Counted from the first letter of the stretch, positions 26,959-36,965 are shown. The stretch is 64,000 nt of DNA from Bacteroidia bacterium (GCA_016787705.1 JAEUTP010000008.1:1-64000), one strand, 5' to 3'. The notes: generated by a model not told the origin, from the letters alone. Program-made: numbers and translations.

Positions 26959-26966
26959 TCAATAAA

Positions 26967-27446
26967 ATGAAAACATCAAATAATAAAAACTTTTTCGAAC
27001 GTTTTGCCACACGTGTTGCTGAAGCAACAGGTAGTACCATAGCATTTATATTAGCATTAAGTGTTGTTATTGCCTGGGCTGTAACAGGCCCCTTTTTTAA
27101 TTTTTCAGAAAACTGGCAATTGGTAATTAACACCGGCACTACAATCATTACTTTTTTAATGGTGTTTTTAATTCAAAAGGCGCAAAATAAAGATTCACTG
27201 GCCATACAATTAAAATTAAATGAGTTGGTAGCTTCACACGAATTTGCAAGCAACCGTTTGGTAAATGTTGAAGGCATGACAGAAGAAGAGCTTCATGTTA
27301 TAAAAAAATATTACATAAAACTCAGTGAAATGACTATGCAGGAAGAAAGCCTTCAGCAATCGCACTCCATTGATGAAGCGCAACAAAACCATGCGCTTAA
27401 AAAAGAAATGGAAAAACACAGATCGGCACACATCACAAAAAAATAA
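26967..27446 (+). CDS. Low-affinity iron permease family protein
   Basis: From the ATG at 26967 the product has 159 residues; the frame opens 93 bases earlier, but that extension lacks family similarity. It has two transmembrane helices (about 20-40 and 50-70, IAFILALSVVIAWAVTGP and IITFLMVFLIQKAQ) and the conserved NKDSLAIQLKLNELV stretch. This matches the bacterial low-affinity iron permease family (related by name to yeast Fet4). Its C-terminal cytoplasmic tail is charged. Despite the family name, transport has not been proven for most bacterial members. It lies 18 bases upstream of the aldehyde dehydrogenase, so the two may be co-transcribed. Confidence 0.85.
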   Translation: MKTSNNKNFFERFATRVAEATGSTIAFILALSVVIAWAVTGPFFNFSENWQLVINTGTTIITFLMVFLIQKAQNKDSLAIQLKLNELVASHEFASNRLVNVEGMTEEELHVIKKYYIKLSEMTMQEESLQQSHSIDEAQQNHALKKEMEKHRSAHITKK

Positions 27447-27464
27447 AATTGTTTAAATTGCAGT

Positions 27465-28880
27465 ATGGTAGAATGCAAGATATTTTTAGCCGGAAATTTT
27501 ATAACCACCGATAAAAAGCTGGATGTTACAAATAAATACACCGGCAAATTATTTACACAAACTTTTTTAGCAGATAAAAAAATTTTAGATAAAGCCATTA
27601 TTGCAGCCGAAAAAGCTAAACAGGCATGTAAAGAATTATCCTCTCACGAAAAATTTACGGCCTTAAAATATATTTCAGAGCAACTTGAAAAGAAAAAAAA
27701 TCACCTTTCAAAAGTGTTGAGCATTGAAAGCGGCAAACCTATTATTTATGCCGTTTCTGAAATTGAGCGCGCTGCGCAAACTTTTTTAATTGCAGCCGAA
27801 GAATGTAAACGTTTGCCAAAAGAATACATGAGTCTTGACTGGACCGCCAATGGAAAAAGCAAAGAAGGCGTTGTCAATTATTTCCCTGTTGGTATAGTTG
27901 CAGGTATTGCCCCTTTTAATTTTCCTATGAATTTAGCCGTGCATAAAGTAGCGCCTGCTATTGCAGCGGGTTGTCCTATTATTTTAAAACCTGCATCTGC
28001 TACCCCACTTTCTACTTTAGAATTGGCACACATTATTAATGAAACTAATTTACCTAAAGGCATGATATCTATTTTACCAATGGATAGGGCAACCGGAAAT
28101 TTATTGGTAACGGATGAGCGTATTAATTTATTAAGCTTTACAGGCTCACCTGCTATTGGTTGGGAGTTGAAAAAACAAAGTGGTAAAAAGAAAGTTGTTT
28201 TAGAACTTGGTGGAAATGCCGGTGTAATAATTTCTAAAGACATTGATCTAAAAAAAGTCATTGCCAAGTGTTTAAGCGGTGCTTTTGCCTATAGCGGACA
28301 AATTTGTATTCATGCTCAACGTTTTATTGTACATCCCGATCTTTTTGAAGAATTTTTAGATATTATGAAAAAGGAAACTGAAAAATTATTGTCCGGCGAT
28401 CCAATAAAAAAGGAAACGCAAATTTCAGTTATGATAGATGAAGATAATGCTAAACGTGTTGCCAATTGGGTTACAGAAGCCGTAGCAGAAGGCGCAAAAC
28501 TTATTTGTGGCGGTAAAAGAAAAAAAGCTTTTTATGAGCCTACTATTTTAACCAACACTACTTCTAAAATGAAAGTAAATGCTGAAGAGGTTTTTGGCCC
28601 GCTAATTTGTGTTGAAAAATACAACGGTAAAATAGAAGATGCAGTAAAAAAAATAAACGATTCTAAATTTGGATTACAGTGCGGTGTTTTTACGGATTCT
28701 ATTTCTGAATTGGATTTTTGTTTTAAGAATATTGAGGCCGGTGGTATCATTCATAATGATGTGCCAACTTTACGTTTTGATCAAATGCCATATGGCGGTA
28801 TTAAAGAAAGTGGCTTGGGGCGCGAAGGTGTTAAGTACGCAATAATGGATATGCTGGAAGCAAAGATTCTTGTAAAATAA
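27465..28880 (+). CDS. NAD(P)-dependent aldehyde dehydrogenase family protein
   Basis: The 471 residues carry the family's motifs: the PFNFPMN cofactor/substrate loop (about 144-150), the FTGSPAIG turn of the Rossmann fold, the ELGGNAG stretch containing the catalytic glutamate, and GQICIHAQR with the catalytic cysteine. EEVFGP and the C-terminal PYGGIKESGLGREG are also present. It oxidises an aldehyde to the acid in the cytoplasm. The sequence resembles succinate-semialdehyde/glyceraldehyde-type members, but the substrate is undetermined. The gene follows the iron permease gene and ends one base from the stop of the convergent T9SS plug gene. Confidence 0.9.
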   Translation: MVECKIFLAGNFITTDKKLDVTNKYTGKLFTQTFLADKKILDKAIIAAEKAKQACKELSSHEKFTALKYISEQLEKKKNHLSKVLSIESGKPIIYAVSEIERAAQTFLIAAEECKRLPKEYMSLDWTANGKSKEGVVNYFPVGIVAGIAPFNFPMNLAVHKVAPAIAAGCPIILKPASATPLSTLELAHIINETNLPKGMISILPMDRATGNLLVTDERINLLSFTGSPAIGWELKKQSGKKKVVLELGGNAGVIISKDIDLKKVIAKCLSGAFAYSGQICIHAQRFIVHPDLFEEFLDIMKKETEKLLSGDPIKKETQISVMIDEDNAKRVANWVTEAVAEGAKLICGGKRKKAFYEPTILTNTTSKMKVNAEEVFGPLICVEKYNGKIEDAVKKINDSKFGLQCGVFTDSISELDFCFKNIEAGGIIHNDVPTLRFDQMPYGGIKESGLGREGVKYAIMDMLEAKILVK

Positions 28881-28881
28881 T

Positions 28882-30198
28882 TTACTTTTTTAAAGAGTTT
28901 AATTTTTTATAACCGATAAGCTGGTCGTAATAGGTACCAATCTTGCGGTGATAAACAATAATATTATAATCATTTTCAGTATCCCAGTGATTTCCTTCCA
29001 TAACAGTTTCATCACCGCCTGGCTTTGTATCGTTACTTAAAACATATATGTAATTATAATAACCTTGTTTTAAATATAGTTTTGCTTCATACCCCAGGCG
29101 CTTGTAGTTATAGGTCATTTTACTTGTTTTATTCATGCGCCAATCTGTTAATTTTCCAAGTACATAAAAATTACCATTTACTTCAGGATTTAAATACGGA
29201 ACAAAAAATTCTACATAAACATAATCAGATTCAAAATCCTGATTGCCTTTAAAATCATTATTCTTAATTAAGAAATTACCATTAAAATCGGGGTAATATA
29301 AATAAGGTTTCACAACCCTTGTTTCATCTTTATACAAAACTATATGGTTTTTAAAATTCTCATCTTTAAATATCTCTTTTACTTTTTCTGAATAATATCT
29401 TACACTGCGCGCGTCAAAATATCTAAACTCATTGCCACCGTTAAAGGTTGAAGCATCATCCAAAGAATATGTAAGTGTATTACCTCCCATAAATGTTGGC
29501 TTTATATCGGTTACGGCATTATCCCAACGGTTGTTTTGCGTAATAGTTACTTTAAGATCTTTATAAGGGTTTGTGATATCGTAACCACCATTACTGATAG
29601 TAAAATCAATATGTTGTTTGTTGTATTGCTCATTATCGCCAATGGGTTGCCTGAAATTTGCCGCCACTGCAACTTTGTTGTCGTACAAAAGAAAACGCCT
29701 GCTTAATACAAGATCTTTTTTATCGCCATAGGCATAAACATATAAAATATAATTACCGCTTTTTGTAAAATGCAAATTTTGCTGTGGAAATAATATTGAA
29801 TAGTGTGTATACTTTTGATATGTATTCATTGAATAAGTGAAGTTAATGAGATTGAGATCAAAATAACCGTTAAGGTATTCGCTTATCATCAAGTCGCTGG
29901 GAGTCCAATCGGCATTACAGTGTACAAAGGTCATGGAGTATTGCTTTTGGTCACCATCCAGATCGTCAAAACTCAGCTCTAATTGTTCGCCACCGTTAAG
30001 ATCAATAATTGGCGCGCTATATTCCCAACTGGACTCGTGAAGCTTTACAGTTTTAATGTTAGGCTTGTAATTATAATCGTCGTATTTTAAAACATTATCG
30101 TTTACATAATCATCCTCTTCTGTTGTTTTTGTTTGAGAAAAAAACAACAAGGGCAATATCATCAAAAAACAAACCGGTACCTTATTTAACATGACCAA
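28882..30198 (-). CDS. DUF5103 / type IX secretion system plug protein
   Basis: This 438-residue protein has a signal peptide (LMILPLLFFSQ) and the DUF5103 signature: LELSFDDLDGDQKQYSMTFVHCNADWTPSDLMISEYLNGY in the first domain (region about 75-115), then FRQPIGDN and an immunoglobulin/CBM-like C-terminal domain (YLNPEVNGNFYVLGKLTDW). The first domain is known as the T9SS plug that closes the periplasmic side of the SprA translocon when no substrate is present. In-frame ATGs at 30198 and 30192 both give good signal peptides. It converges with the aldehyde dehydrogenase with a one-base gap and is preceded by the terminator of a T9SS substrate gene. Confidence 0.85.
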   Translation of the reverse strand: MVMLNKVPVCFLMILPLLFFSQTKTTEEDDYVNDNVLKYDDYNYKPNIKTVKLHESSWEYSAPIIDLNGGEQLELSFDDLDGDQKQYSMTFVHCNADWTPSDLMISEYLNGYFDLNLINFTYSMNTYQKYTHYSILFPQQNLHFTKSGNYILYVYAYGDKKDLVLSRRFLLYDNKVAVAANFRQPIGDNEQYNKQHIDFTISNGGYDITNPYKDLKVTITQNNRWDNAVTDIKPTFMGGNTLTYSLDDASTFNGGNEFRYFDARSVRYYSEKVKEIFKDENFKNHIVLYKDETRVVKPYLYYPDFNGNFLIKNNDFKGNQDFESDYVYVEFFVPYLNPEVNGNFYVLGKLTDWRMNKTSKMTYNYKRLGYEAKLYLKQGYYNYIYVLSNDTKPGGDETVMEGNHWDTENDYNIIVYHRKIGTYYDQLIGYKKLNSLKK

Positions 30199-30249
30199 AT
30201 ATAAACAATGCTTAACTGCAAAAACGTAATAATACCGCTAAATATTGCA

Positions 30250-30290
30250 AAAAAGCAAAAAAAATCCCGCCATAGCTAAGCCAGGCGGGA
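30250..30290 (-). terminator. Intrinsic terminator of the 989-residue T9SS substrate gene
   Basis: On the minus strand TCCCGCC pairs with GGCGGGA (30284-30290 with 30265-30271, 12-base loop), followed by eight T in a row. Confidence 0.88.
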
Positions 30291-30309
30291 TAAAGTATAA
30301 AATCAAAAA

Positions 30310-33279
30310 TTAGTGAATGATCTTTTTAGTTATTTTATTGTTTTCAGTTTCAACAGTTATAAATAATAATTGATTTTTTGCTTCTAAACCAAAATGTACT
30401 GTTTCATTTTGTGCAGTTACTTTTTTATTCTCTACAATTTTTTGACCTAAGATATTAGTCACCGAAATTTTTGCAACAGTAGTTTTATCAAAATTAAGAT
30501 CTACATCAATACCAGTTAAATCATGTTTCACATTTACAGAAAGATCAGAGTTAGCGATTGAATTATTATCATTTATACCGGTTGTAACATCAGCACAAAC
30601 TGTTAATTCAAACCTCGCTGCCGAAGTTGTATCACTAATTGTACAAACGTAAGGACTTGCCTTAATGTTATGTGTTACGTTTAATAATTTATCTTTTAAA
30701 GTTACACAAGCACCCGGAGGCAACAATTGCATATCCTGGCCAGTGATTGTATATTGACCAGTAGCCATAACTTTTACTAAAACAGGTATAACTGCATTTT
30801 GTGTTAACGCATACGGTAAACTATTAATAGAATAATCTGCATTTCCACCTTTTGTTGAAATAGTAGTGTATTTACTATATCCACCCGGATAACCAACATA
30901 TCCCGGAGTTTGGAAGATTTTACGGGCATCCCATTCAATATCAAAAGCATTAGTTGTTGAACCATGAAAACGAATTACCGTTTCATCAAAATCCCCACTA
31001 AAGCCATTAATATTTAATTTTATTGGTAAGCCTATGTTATTTGAATTAACTGCATTATTGGTTTTCATTAAGTTAGTATTGCTTGCAATTTTATTTGTTT
31101 CAAGAGCAACCAAGTTTGTATTAGATACCGCTTCAACATAAAAGCCCTGACCTGAAGGAATAACATCGCTTCCGCCATTAGTACCAACACCACCAACGAA
31201 GCTGGCATAAGGGCCATTTGCATTATAAATGTATACAGCATTAGCAACGGCAGAATTTCCATTTCGTAAAGCTGTCCATGATATTGGTGAAGCAAATGGA
31301 TTAGCTATTAAACAGGTTCCGCTTTGAGCAGAGTTAGTTAAAGGAATGTTTAAACTGCCGGTAACAGGACTGCCAGTAAGTGAGATTGTAAAATCAGAAG
31401 TAGTGAATTGCCCATCTCCAAGATATACCCAAAAACCCTGTCCCGGAGTTAAAGCTGTTGAAACTGTAATTGTTGTATCATAACCATAAGCATCTGCTTC
31501 GTTCCAGCCCTGAACAGATTCAAAGTAACCACCGGCAGACATAACGCCTGTTGCTGAACCTTCAAGAGCCATTGGAAACTGGCTATACCAATTATTCATT
31601 GTTTGGCCACTAATACCGTGTGCTCCTAATAAAGCCCAACCTGTTGTTGGCCCTGGAGCATAACATTCCGCAGTAACATTACCCGAAAACCCACCACTTG
31701 AAATTGTTCCGATTCTACCTTTATTAGTTGAGTTTTGTTTGATAGTTAAATTACCGCCCGAAGTAATAGTTCCTACAGACGGCGTAACAGTGCCATAAAT
31801 ATCAATAGCGTTTCCTAATACTAAATTAGTTGCAGCGTTATTGACTAAAAGTTCATTTAATGCTCTTGTATTTGCTGAGGTTTGATCCATCAACAAGCTT
31901 CCGCTGCATGTACTGTTAACATTTAATGTTGAAGTTTGAGAACCTCCAAAAGTACAGCTACCAAAAGTACTTGTGCCGCTTAATGTGAGAGCTTTGCCAT
32001 TAAGTCTGAATAATCCATTTGTAAATGCCGCAGCAGTTAAAACAGTTAAATTCGTTCCTAATGTAATTCCGGTACCACCTGACGTTCTATTTATTGTTAA
32101 GTTATTTAAACCTGTAGCAGTTCCTGCGCTGAAATTAAGTGTGCCAAAAGTTCCTGAACCACCAATTATAAGGTTAGATCCTGTATTGGTTCTTAGTGTA
32201 CCTGAACCAGAAATTGTTCCATTTAAAGTTAATGCCCTCGAAGGGTTAATGTTCATACTATAATTTCTGCCCGCAGCTATATCTAAAACTCCGTTTACTG
32301 TTACATCAGCTGTTTGGGCTTTATCAGCACTACCTGAAATTTTAAGATTATGATATACTATGTTGTAAATGTTAAATAATGTAGATTGGGCGTAATCAAC
32401 CGTTGATCCTGTTGCAAGGCTAAAAGATGCAAGTGCTGGTACTCCTGTGGCTGTTTGTAAAACTAAAGTTGATGTGTTTAAAACGGCTAATTTAGCTGAA
32501 GCCAGCATGGATAATGTAGATGTGTTGGCTAGTGTAAGAGTAAAAGGACTAACACCGTCACCAATTAATAATTTTGTAGCAGCACCACTAAGTGCCCATG
32601 TTGAAGTTAAAGTAGCTGAAGGAAAACCTCCAGGCCCCATCTGAAAACTTTGCCCCGGTGTTATAAAACTTCCAGGGTTAGATCCTGTACCACCGATATT
32701 TGTCCACCATGATGTAAGATTTTGTAAAGGACCGGAACCATCCCAATAAAATAACGGACTACCAGTTCCAGTAATATTAATATCGTCAAACGCTACAATG
32801 CTATTTCCTCCAATAGATGTATAAGTAAGTTTCAAAAAAACAGTAGGATCGTTATCATAAGTACCCGGAATTGGAATAGCTGTAACTGTATGCCACAAAC
32901 CATCAGCAGCCACATCAGTAAATGCAATTGGCGTATAGGTAATATCATCAGTACTCATTTCCAATGTAACTGCCGGAGCACCAGGTTGCCTTAAACCGTT
33001 CCATTGTATCGTCATAGCTCCCCAGCCAGCGGTAGAAAATGCTAACTTAGCCTCTTCCGGCCCACCACTAAAATCTTCACCAGCCAAAAAACCATTTCCC
33101 GAACTTCCAACAACATTACAAACTGTATATATAGTAGCAGAGCTTTGGAAAGCAAAATCACCATTCGTTGATAGATCCCAGCTATTTGTTGGCATACCAT
33201 TATTAAACGTCTCAGATAATACCTGAGAGGTTATTTTTCCTGTTGATAGAATTAATAAAAAAATAAATATTCTCTTCAT
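30310..33279 (-). CDS. Secreted T9SS type A sorting-domain protein, 989 residues
   Basis: A signal peptide (LLILSTGKITS) leads into a jelly-roll domain with MPTNSWDLSTNGDFAFQ and ITGTGSPLFYWDGSG landmarks (about 20-180, choice-of-anchor-like). A long Thr/Ser/Gly-rich right-handed repeat region (about 200-600) follows, whose NLTI.....TLG.N..V motifs suggest autotransporter-like or beta-helix strands. The last 80 residues (VNVKHDLTGIDVDLNF, VTNILGQKIVE, ITKKIIH) form the type A sorting domain recognised by the T9SS. It is expected on the cell surface or released. No enzymatic motif is visible. Confidence 0.84.
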   Translation of the reverse strand: MKRIFIFLLILSTGKITSQVLSETFNNGMPTNSWDLSTNGDFAFQSSATIYTVCNVVGSSGNGFLAGEDFSGGPEEAKLAFSTAGWGAMTIQWNGLRQPGAPAVTLEMSTDDITYTPIAFTDVAADGLWHTVTAIPIPGTYDNDPTVFLKLTYTSIGGNSIVAFDDINITGTGSPLFYWDGSGPLQNLTSWWTNIGGTGSNPGSFITPGQSFQMGPGGFPSATLTSTWALSGAATKLLIGDGVSPFTLTLANTSTLSMLASAKLAVLNTSTLVLQTATGVPALASFSLATGSTVDYAQSTLFNIYNIVYHNLKISGSADKAQTADVTVNGVLDIAAGRNYSMNINPSRALTLNGTISGSGTLRTNTGSNLIIGGSGTFGTLNFSAGTATGLNNLTINRTSGGTGITLGTNLTVLTAAAFTNGLFRLNGKALTLSGTSTFGSCTFGGSQTSTLNVNSTCSGSLLMDQTSANTRALNELLVNNAATNLVLGNAIDIYGTVTPSVGTITSGGNLTIKQNSTNKGRIGTISSGGFSGNVTAECYAPGPTTGWALLGAHGISGQTMNNWYSQFPMALEGSATGVMSAGGYFESVQGWNEADAYGYDTTITVSTALTPGQGFWVYLGDGQFTTSDFTISLTGSPVTGSLNIPLTNSAQSGTCLIANPFASPISWTALRNGNSAVANAVYIYNANGPYASFVGGVGTNGGSDVIPSGQGFYVEAVSNTNLVALETNKIASNTNLMKTNNAVNSNNIGLPIKLNINGFSGDFDETVIRFHGSTTNAFDIEWDARKIFQTPGYVGYPGGYSKYTTISTKGGNADYSINSLPYALTQNAVIPVLVKVMATGQYTITGQDMQLLPPGACVTLKDKLLNVTHNIKASPYVCTISDTTSAARFELTVCADVTTGINDNNSIANSDLSVNVKHDLTGIDVDLNFDKTTVAKISVTNILGQKIVENKKVTAQNETVHFGLEAKNQLLFITVETENNKITKKIIH

Positions 33280-33613
33280 GTTATAATTTTTTAGTACTAG
33301 TAAATGTAAACTAATTTTTCAATTTATTCAAGACTTTTTACCAAAAGTTAAAAAAAATTAAATTGCTTTAGACTAAACCACATTTTTAACTTATTAGCAG
33401 CCTCACTAAACTAAAAACTGACTTATTTAGATCAAAGATATATCAACTATTTCAAGACATTGATCGATTAATTTTAACTTATTACAAATGTAAGATTTAC
33501 AGGTTAAAAGCGGAATTCTACCACTTATCAAAAAACTGCTTTCTTAAGGGATCTTTAGCTTTTTAATAATTACATTTACCATTCAAAATTTTGCTAAAAA
33601 AAGTTACTTATCT
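33280..33613. other. Intergenic region between divergent surface-protein genes
   Basis: This 334-base AT-rich stretch must hold two divergent promoters. On the plus strand a TACATTTA box near 33569-33576 resembles the Bacteroidota -7 element and lies about 40 bases before the receptor start. No gene, strong hairpin or known riboswitch box is visible. Confidence 0.45.
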
Positions 33614-35980
33614 ATGGCGTTTTCTAATTTCATAAAAAAAACATTCTTTGTATTAACACTTTGCTTCTTATCATACAATAGCATTTCTCAAACTAATGCC
33701 ATAGTAAAAGGTTTTGTTTACGACAAAGCAAATGGTGAACCCGTGCCTTTTAGTAACGTGTATTTTAAAGGCACTACTATCGGGGCCAATACTGATATGA
33801 ACGGCTTTTTTACCATTACCCGTATACCGCCAGGTGATTATACCATACTAGTTACCAATCTTGATTTTGATACCATTTCCAAAAAAATTACAGTAAAAGC
33901 AGGTGATATTTTAACCGAAAAATTTTATGCGGTAAAAGGCGGCGTTAAATTAGAAGAAATAGAAGTTTCTACCACCGCTGCGGATAAAGTAGAGAACACA
34001 ACAGTTGCTGTTCAAAAGATCGATCCAATAATTATAGGTAAATTGCCTAGTGTTGGTGAACCCGATATTGCACAGTATTTACAGGTATTACCGGGTGTTA
34101 TTTTTACTGGTGATCAGGGGGGGCAATTATACATACGCGGTGGTTTACCGGTTCAAAATAAAGTATTGCTGGATGGCTTAATTGTTTATAATCCCTTCCA
34201 CTCCATTGGTCTCTTTTCGGTTTTTGACAATGATATTATGAAAAATGCCAATGTTTATAGCGCTGGTTTTGGTGGCGAATACGGAGGAAGAACCTCATCC
34301 ATAATGGATGTTACCACCCGCGATGGAAATAAAAAACGCTTAAGTGGCAAAATTGCAGCTTCTACTTTTGGTGCTAAGGCTACATTTGAAGGACCAATTG
34401 TAAAATTAAAAGACGAAGGTAATACAAGTGCATCCTATTTACTTTCGTTCAAGCATTCTTATTTACCTCAAACTTCTAAGATTATTTATAATTATGCCAA
34501 CCCAAACGGTTTGCCGTTTTATTATACCGATCTGTATGCCAAAACATCTATTAACTCAACCGGGGGAAGTAAATTCAGCCTCTTTGGTTTTAATTTTACA
34601 GATGCCGTAAAGTATAGCGATGTTGCCTCTTTTTCATGGAGTAATGTTGGTGTTGGATCTAACTTTGTTTTAGTGCCACAATCAAGCAACTTGCTTGTAG
34701 AAGGTGTTTTTGCTTACTCAAAATATGCCATTAATTTTACAAACCCATCGTTAGAAACAGATTCTAAAAAAAGTGATGTAAGCGGTGTAAACACAGGTTT
34801 TAATTTTGTTAAGTTTATTGGTCGCCAGGAGTTAAGATTTGGAATAGAAGGCGTAATTACCACTACTAATTACGAAATTCAGAATCCATATTTTGCTTCT
34901 ATAAAATTAGGCCGCGCCACAATTGATGTGGCCGGATTTTTAAAACATAAATTTATTGATAAAAATAAGCGCATCGTTTTTGAACCGAGTTTACGTTTAC
35001 AATATTATGCAACACTTGGCGTTTTTTCTCCTGAGCCTCGCGCCTCCATAAAAATTAATGTAACACCTAAAATAAGATTTAAAGGTGCCGGTGGTTTATA
35101 TAGCCAAACATTACTAAGTGCTAATAGCGACAGGGATATTGTAAATTTATTTTACGGATTTATAAATTCACCCGAAAACAACCAGATCTCTAAAACATAT
35201 CTGGATTATAATGGTAAAACACAAAATGTTAACTCATCCGTTCAAAAAGCCACACATATAGTGGGTGGTTTTGAATTTGATCTTTTTAAATATTTTGAAT
35301 TGAATGTAGAAGCCTATCAAAAGAATTTTAACCAGGTTATTAATGTTAATCGTGAAAAAATATTTGATGATAATGACCTTAATGCATCTCGTCCTGATGA
35401 ATACAAAAAAGATTTTGTGATTGAACAGGGCCGTGCGCGTGGTTTTGACGTGGTTTTAAAATTTGACAAAAAACGCTTTTATTTTTGGGCTGTTTACTCA
35501 CTTACCTTTAACGACAGATGGATCGGAAATAACGCAACAGGTGTTGTAACAAACTATCCTCCAAATTTTGACCGCAGACATAATGTTAACTTAGTAAGTT
35601 CATATACCTTTGGTAAAAAGAAAAACTGGGAATTTAACGCCCGCTGGAACTATGGTACAGGTTTCCCTTTTACACAAACACAAGGTTTTGTTAACCAGTT
35701 AAATCCTTCGGGTAATATAAATTATAATTTCCCTACTGCCAATGGTAACTTAAGTTATATCCCCGGCGCACTTAATGGCGGCCGATTGCCGGATTATCAC
35801 CGTTTTGACATTGGTATAAAATATAAATATGCCGTTTCAGAAAGAACTACTTTTGAAGTTAATGGTGGTGCAACAAATATTTACAACCGTGAGAATATTT
35901 TTTATGTTGATCGTTTTACATTTAAACGTATTAACCAGTTACCAATTATGCCAAGCATTAACTTAAGTTTATCATTTTAA
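33614..35980 (+). CDS. TonB-dependent receptor with carboxypeptidase-regulatory-like domain
   Basis: The 788-residue protein has a signal peptide ending at NSISQ (residue 26) and a carboxypeptidase-regulatory-like domain (about 28-115, VKGFVYDKANGEPVPFSNVY). A plug follows (about 130-230, with LQVLPGVIFTGDQGGQLYIRGG and VLLDGLIVYNPFH landmarks), then a barrel ending in SINLSLSF. It would bind a ligand at the surface and import it with TonB energy. The ATP:cob(I)alamin adenosyltransferase gene starts 16 bases after its stop, so the two are probably one transcript. A corrinoid ligand is possible, but there is no cobalamin riboswitch upstream, so this is only a hint. Confidence 0.88.
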   Translation: MAFSNFIKKTFFVLTLCFLSYNSISQTNAIVKGFVYDKANGEPVPFSNVYFKGTTIGANTDMNGFFTITRIPPGDYTILVTNLDFDTISKKITVKAGDILTEKFYAVKGGVKLEEIEVSTTAADKVENTTVAVQKIDPIIIGKLPSVGEPDIAQYLQVLPGVIFTGDQGGQLYIRGGLPVQNKVLLDGLIVYNPFHSIGLFSVFDNDIMKNANVYSAGFGGEYGGRTSSIMDVTTRDGNKKRLSGKIAASTFGAKATFEGPIVKLKDEGNTSASYLLSFKHSYLPQTSKIIYNYANPNGLPFYYTDLYAKTSINSTGGSKFSLFGFNFTDAVKYSDVASFSWSNVGVGSNFVLVPQSSNLLVEGVFAYSKYAINFTNPSLETDSKKSDVSGVNTGFNFVKFIGRQELRFGIEGVITTTNYEIQNPYFASIKLGRATIDVAGFLKHKFIDKNKRIVFEPSLRLQYYATLGVFSPEPRASIKINVTPKIRFKGAGGLYSQTLLSANSDRDIVNLFYGFINSPENNQISKTYLDYNGKTQNVNSSVQKATHIVGGFEFDLFKYFELNVEAYQKNFNQVINVNREKIFDDNDLNASRPDEYKKDFVIEQGRARGFDVVLKFDKKRFYFWAVYSLTFNDRWIGNNATGVVTNYPPNFDRRHNVNLVSSYTFGKKKNWEFNARWNYGTGFPFTQTQGFVNQLNPSGNINYNFPTANGNLSYIPGALNGGRLPDYHRFDIGIKYKYAVSERTTFEVNGGATNIYNRENIFYVDRFTFKRINQLPIMPSINLSLSF

Positions 35981-35996
35981 AAAAATAAATTTATAA

Positions 35997-36551
35997 ATGG
36001 CTTTTAAGATCTATACAAAAACAGGTGATAAGGGACAAACCTCTTTAATTGGAGGCACTCGCTTACCCAAACATCATGTTAGAATAGAAGCCTATGGCAC
36101 TGTAGATGAATTAAATTCGCACATTGGTTTATTGCGAGATGTAATTGAAGAGAAAACCACATTTGAACTTTTGATCTCGATCCAGGACCGCTTGTTTACT
36201 ATCGGTTCGCATCTTGCCGCAGATCCTGAAAAAAATAAAATGCAACTTCCCCCAATTTACGAAGAGGATGTTGTTGTATTGGAAAAAGCCATTGATAAGA
36301 TCAATGAAAAGGTGCCCGAAATGAAATCGTTTGTTTTACCCGGCGGACATATTTACGTATCTTATTGTCACATTGCCCGTTGTGTTTGCCGCAGGGCCGA
36401 GAGAGCGGTTTTACGCCTTGCCGAAAATGAAAAGATAGAAGATATTCACATAAAATATCTAAACCGTTTATCTGATTATCTGTTTATGTTATCAAGATGG
36501 ATAACAATGGATAAAAAAGCCAGCGAAATTCCCTGGAAAGCAAAATTATAG
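35997..36551 (+). CDS. PduO-type ATP:cob(I)alamin adenosyltransferase
   Basis: The 184 residues match the PduO/MMAB family: the N-terminal ATP loop TKTGDKGQTSLIGG (7-20), YGTVDELNSHIG (33-44), the helix CHIARCVCRRAERAV and the C-terminal YLNRLSDYLFMLSRW. The enzyme transfers the adenosyl group of ATP to cob(I)alamin to give coenzyme B12, needed for example by methylmalonyl-CoA mutase. The length is typical. It sits between a TonB-dependent receptor (16-base gap) and a PaaI-like thioesterase (3-base gap), so all three are likely co-transcribed. Confidence 0.93.
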   Translation: MAFKIYTKTGDKGQTSLIGGTRLPKHHVRIEAYGTVDELNSHIGLLRDVIEEKTTFELLISIQDRLFTIGSHLAADPEKNKMQLPPIYEEDVVVLEKAIDKINEKVPEMKSFVLPGGHIYVSYCHIARCVCRRAERAVLRLAENEKIEDIHIKYLNRLSDYLFMLSRWITMDKKASEIPWKAKL

Positions 36552-36554
36552 TTT

Positions 36555-36965
36555 ATGCAAGCTGCTGAAATTGTAACTACAATGATGGCTAACGATTATT
36601 TTAGTCAATGGTTAGGTATTACTATTTTAAAACAATCTGAAGGCACCTGTAAATTAACACTCACCATTCGTAAAGATATGCTTAATGGTTTTGGCATTGC
36701 GCACGGTGGCATTACCTACTCACTTGCTGATAGCGCTCTTGCCTTTGCTTCCAATTCAAAAGGCAGAAAAAGTGTTAGCATTGAAACATCTATTTCGCAC
36801 ATTATTAGCTTAAAAGAAAATGACGAAATAATTGCAGATGCGTTTTGCGAAACCGAAACTGAAAAATTAGGTCATTATAAAATAAATGTTTTTCTTAAAA
36901 ACGATCCTTCTAAAATTGTAGCGCTTTTTAAAGGTATTGTTTATAAAACTTCAAAAAACTGGTAA
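36555..36965 (+). CDS. PaaI-like hotdog-fold acyl-CoA thioesterase
   Basis: The 136-residue protein has the hotdog thioesterase motif: NGFGIAHGGITYSLADSALAFASNS (region about 43-67), whose HGG turn and following Asp form the active site of PaaI-type enzymes. The rest (ETSISHIISLKENDEIIADAFCE) fits the family. PaaI hydrolyses hydroxyphenylacetyl-CoA and related thioesters, rescuing CoA in phenylacetate degradation. It starts 3 bases after the adenosyltransferase stop. About 650 bases downstream lies a thiolase closely resembling PaaJ/PcaF, which supports a link to aromatic-acid catabolism. Confidence 0.86.
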   Translation: MQAAEIVTTMMANDYFSQWLGITILKQSEGTCKLTLTIRKDMLNGFGIAHGGITYSLADSALAFASNSKGRKSVSIETSISHIISLKENDEIIADAFCETETEKLGHYKINVFLKNDPSKIVALFKGIVYKTSKNW

